A stretch of 64,000 nucleotides of DNA, taken from contig CAVPZS010000001.1 in the NCBI GenBank assembly GCA_963710275.1, forward strand, positions 38,819 to 102,818, given 5' to 3'. A model generated the notes under the pieces. It was not told the DNA's origin and made no database searches. It saw nothing but the letters and a program-made list of their open reading frames with translations. How positions within the stretch are numbered: position 1 is the stretch's first letter; each line of letters starts with the position of its first letter. This stretch comes from Rhodoblastus sp963710275 (GTDB taxonomy: Bacteria; Pseudomonadota; Alphaproteobacteria; Rhizobiales; Beijerinckiaceae). The translations under genes were made by a program, and so were the position numbers. Positions 63,684 through 64,000 of this stretch are shown in pieces.

Positions 63684-64000
63684 CTTGCGAAAATCAGGCG
63701 CTGCGGCGCTTTGGATGTTTGAACTCCGAGTTGGGCTTGAACTCGACCTCGACCTCCACGCCAGAAATTGGTGGGCCGAATGCCGTCCCATTCAAGGGCC
63801 CAAAAAAATAGGCCAAAATTCTCTAACTTTCAGTTGAGCGCGTCAGGGATCGCCTGTTGGAAATTCCGGGATTTCACGTTGGCGAGAACGGCCTCGCCGG
63901 CCCGGAAATTCCGCTATGGGTCACGAGCACGTATTCCCATAGCTCAGTGAACGACCGCTGGCGCCAGATTTACGGTCCGCGGCGGAATTCCCGCTCGGCG
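63684..64000. other. terminal non-coding region with a hairpin
   Basis: About 317 bases without a supported gene up to the window end. A perfect 8-bp inverted repeat (GCTATGGG / CCCATAGC, 63913-63920 with 63936-63943, 15-base loop) lies near the end, with two copies of GGAAATTCCG nearby. It could be an insertion-sequence end or a hairpin; the sequence stops too early to tell. Confidence 0.4.

Noticed and set aside
1..64000. tRNA, rRNA or CRISPR genes
   Set aside because: No clover-leaf arms with a T-loop in a plausible intergenic location, no ribosomal RNA stretches and no regularly spaced repeats were found.

Overview
The window looks like a chromosome segment of a methylotrophic alphaproteobacterium, most likely from Rhizobiales near Beijerinckiaceae or Methylocystaceae. 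It is GC-rich. It carries a lanthanide-type methanol dehydrogenase cluster (xoxF, xoxG, xoxJ) next to glutathione-dependent formaldehyde oxidation genes (gfa, fghA, frmA), and many products are typical of Rhizobiales. I saw no rRNA, tRNA or CRISPR array.

Layout. 1-2.5 kb: end of a class II aldolase, small proteins and a cold-shock protein. 2.7-14.2 kb: methanol/formaldehyde oxidation region, with two PQQ-associated periplasmic proteins, a response regulator and the xox operon on the minus strand. 14.2-24 kb: a DUF4239 membrane protein, a very large indolepyruvate oxidoreductase, DNA alkylation repair (Ada-AlkA and Ogt, divergent), an enoyl-CoA hydratase, pth and rplY. 24.4-31.2 kb: molybdenum cofactor genes (moaA, an XdhC-like gene, a MoeA-like/MocA fusion) facing an isoquinoline 1-oxidoreductase-type molybdoenzyme (iorA, iorB), whose long upstream region has a perfect FNR/FixK-type box. 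32-38 kb: a di-haem oxidoreductase, dapE and dapD, small proteins, and a remnant of a PQQ sugar dehydrogenase. 38.7-45.2 kb: an aromatic meta-cleavage cluster with LysR regulator, flavin reductase, flavin monooxygenase, extradiol dioxygenase, hydrolase and MFS transporter. 45.6-48.3 kb: Hsp20, small proteins, a BLUF photoreceptor and an EAL protein cut by an insertion sequence. 48.3-50.7 kb: a complete IS21-family element. 50.7-63.7 kb: a locus that looks like a complete corrinoid/tetrahydrofolate methyl-transfer system.

The last locus is the most interesting. It holds a UroD-type methyltransferase, a corrinoid protein, an MtrH/pterin-binding methyltransferase, a RACo-type reactivating ATPase with a 2Fe-2S domain, a stand-alone MetH-type activation domain, a fused MetV-MetF reductase, a phthalate-dioxygenase-reductase-like electron donor with no oxygenase, an amidohydrolase, an IclR regulator, and two proteins matching the split PEP-synthase architecture of phenylphosphate synthase. 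I infer O- or N-demethylation of an aromatic or other methylated compound feeding C1 units to tetrahydrofolate in an otherwise aerobic methylotroph. The substrate cannot be read from the sequence.

Caution on sequence quality: about fourteen otherwise convincing genes have broken reading frames. Every break I worked through (about 30) is repaired by removing one base and none needs an added base. They cluster in 8.7-12.2, 17.0-18.9 and 57-60.5 kb. This looks like single-base insertion errors of an unpolished assembly rather than true gene decay, so I annotate those genes as whole CDSs spanning the breaks.
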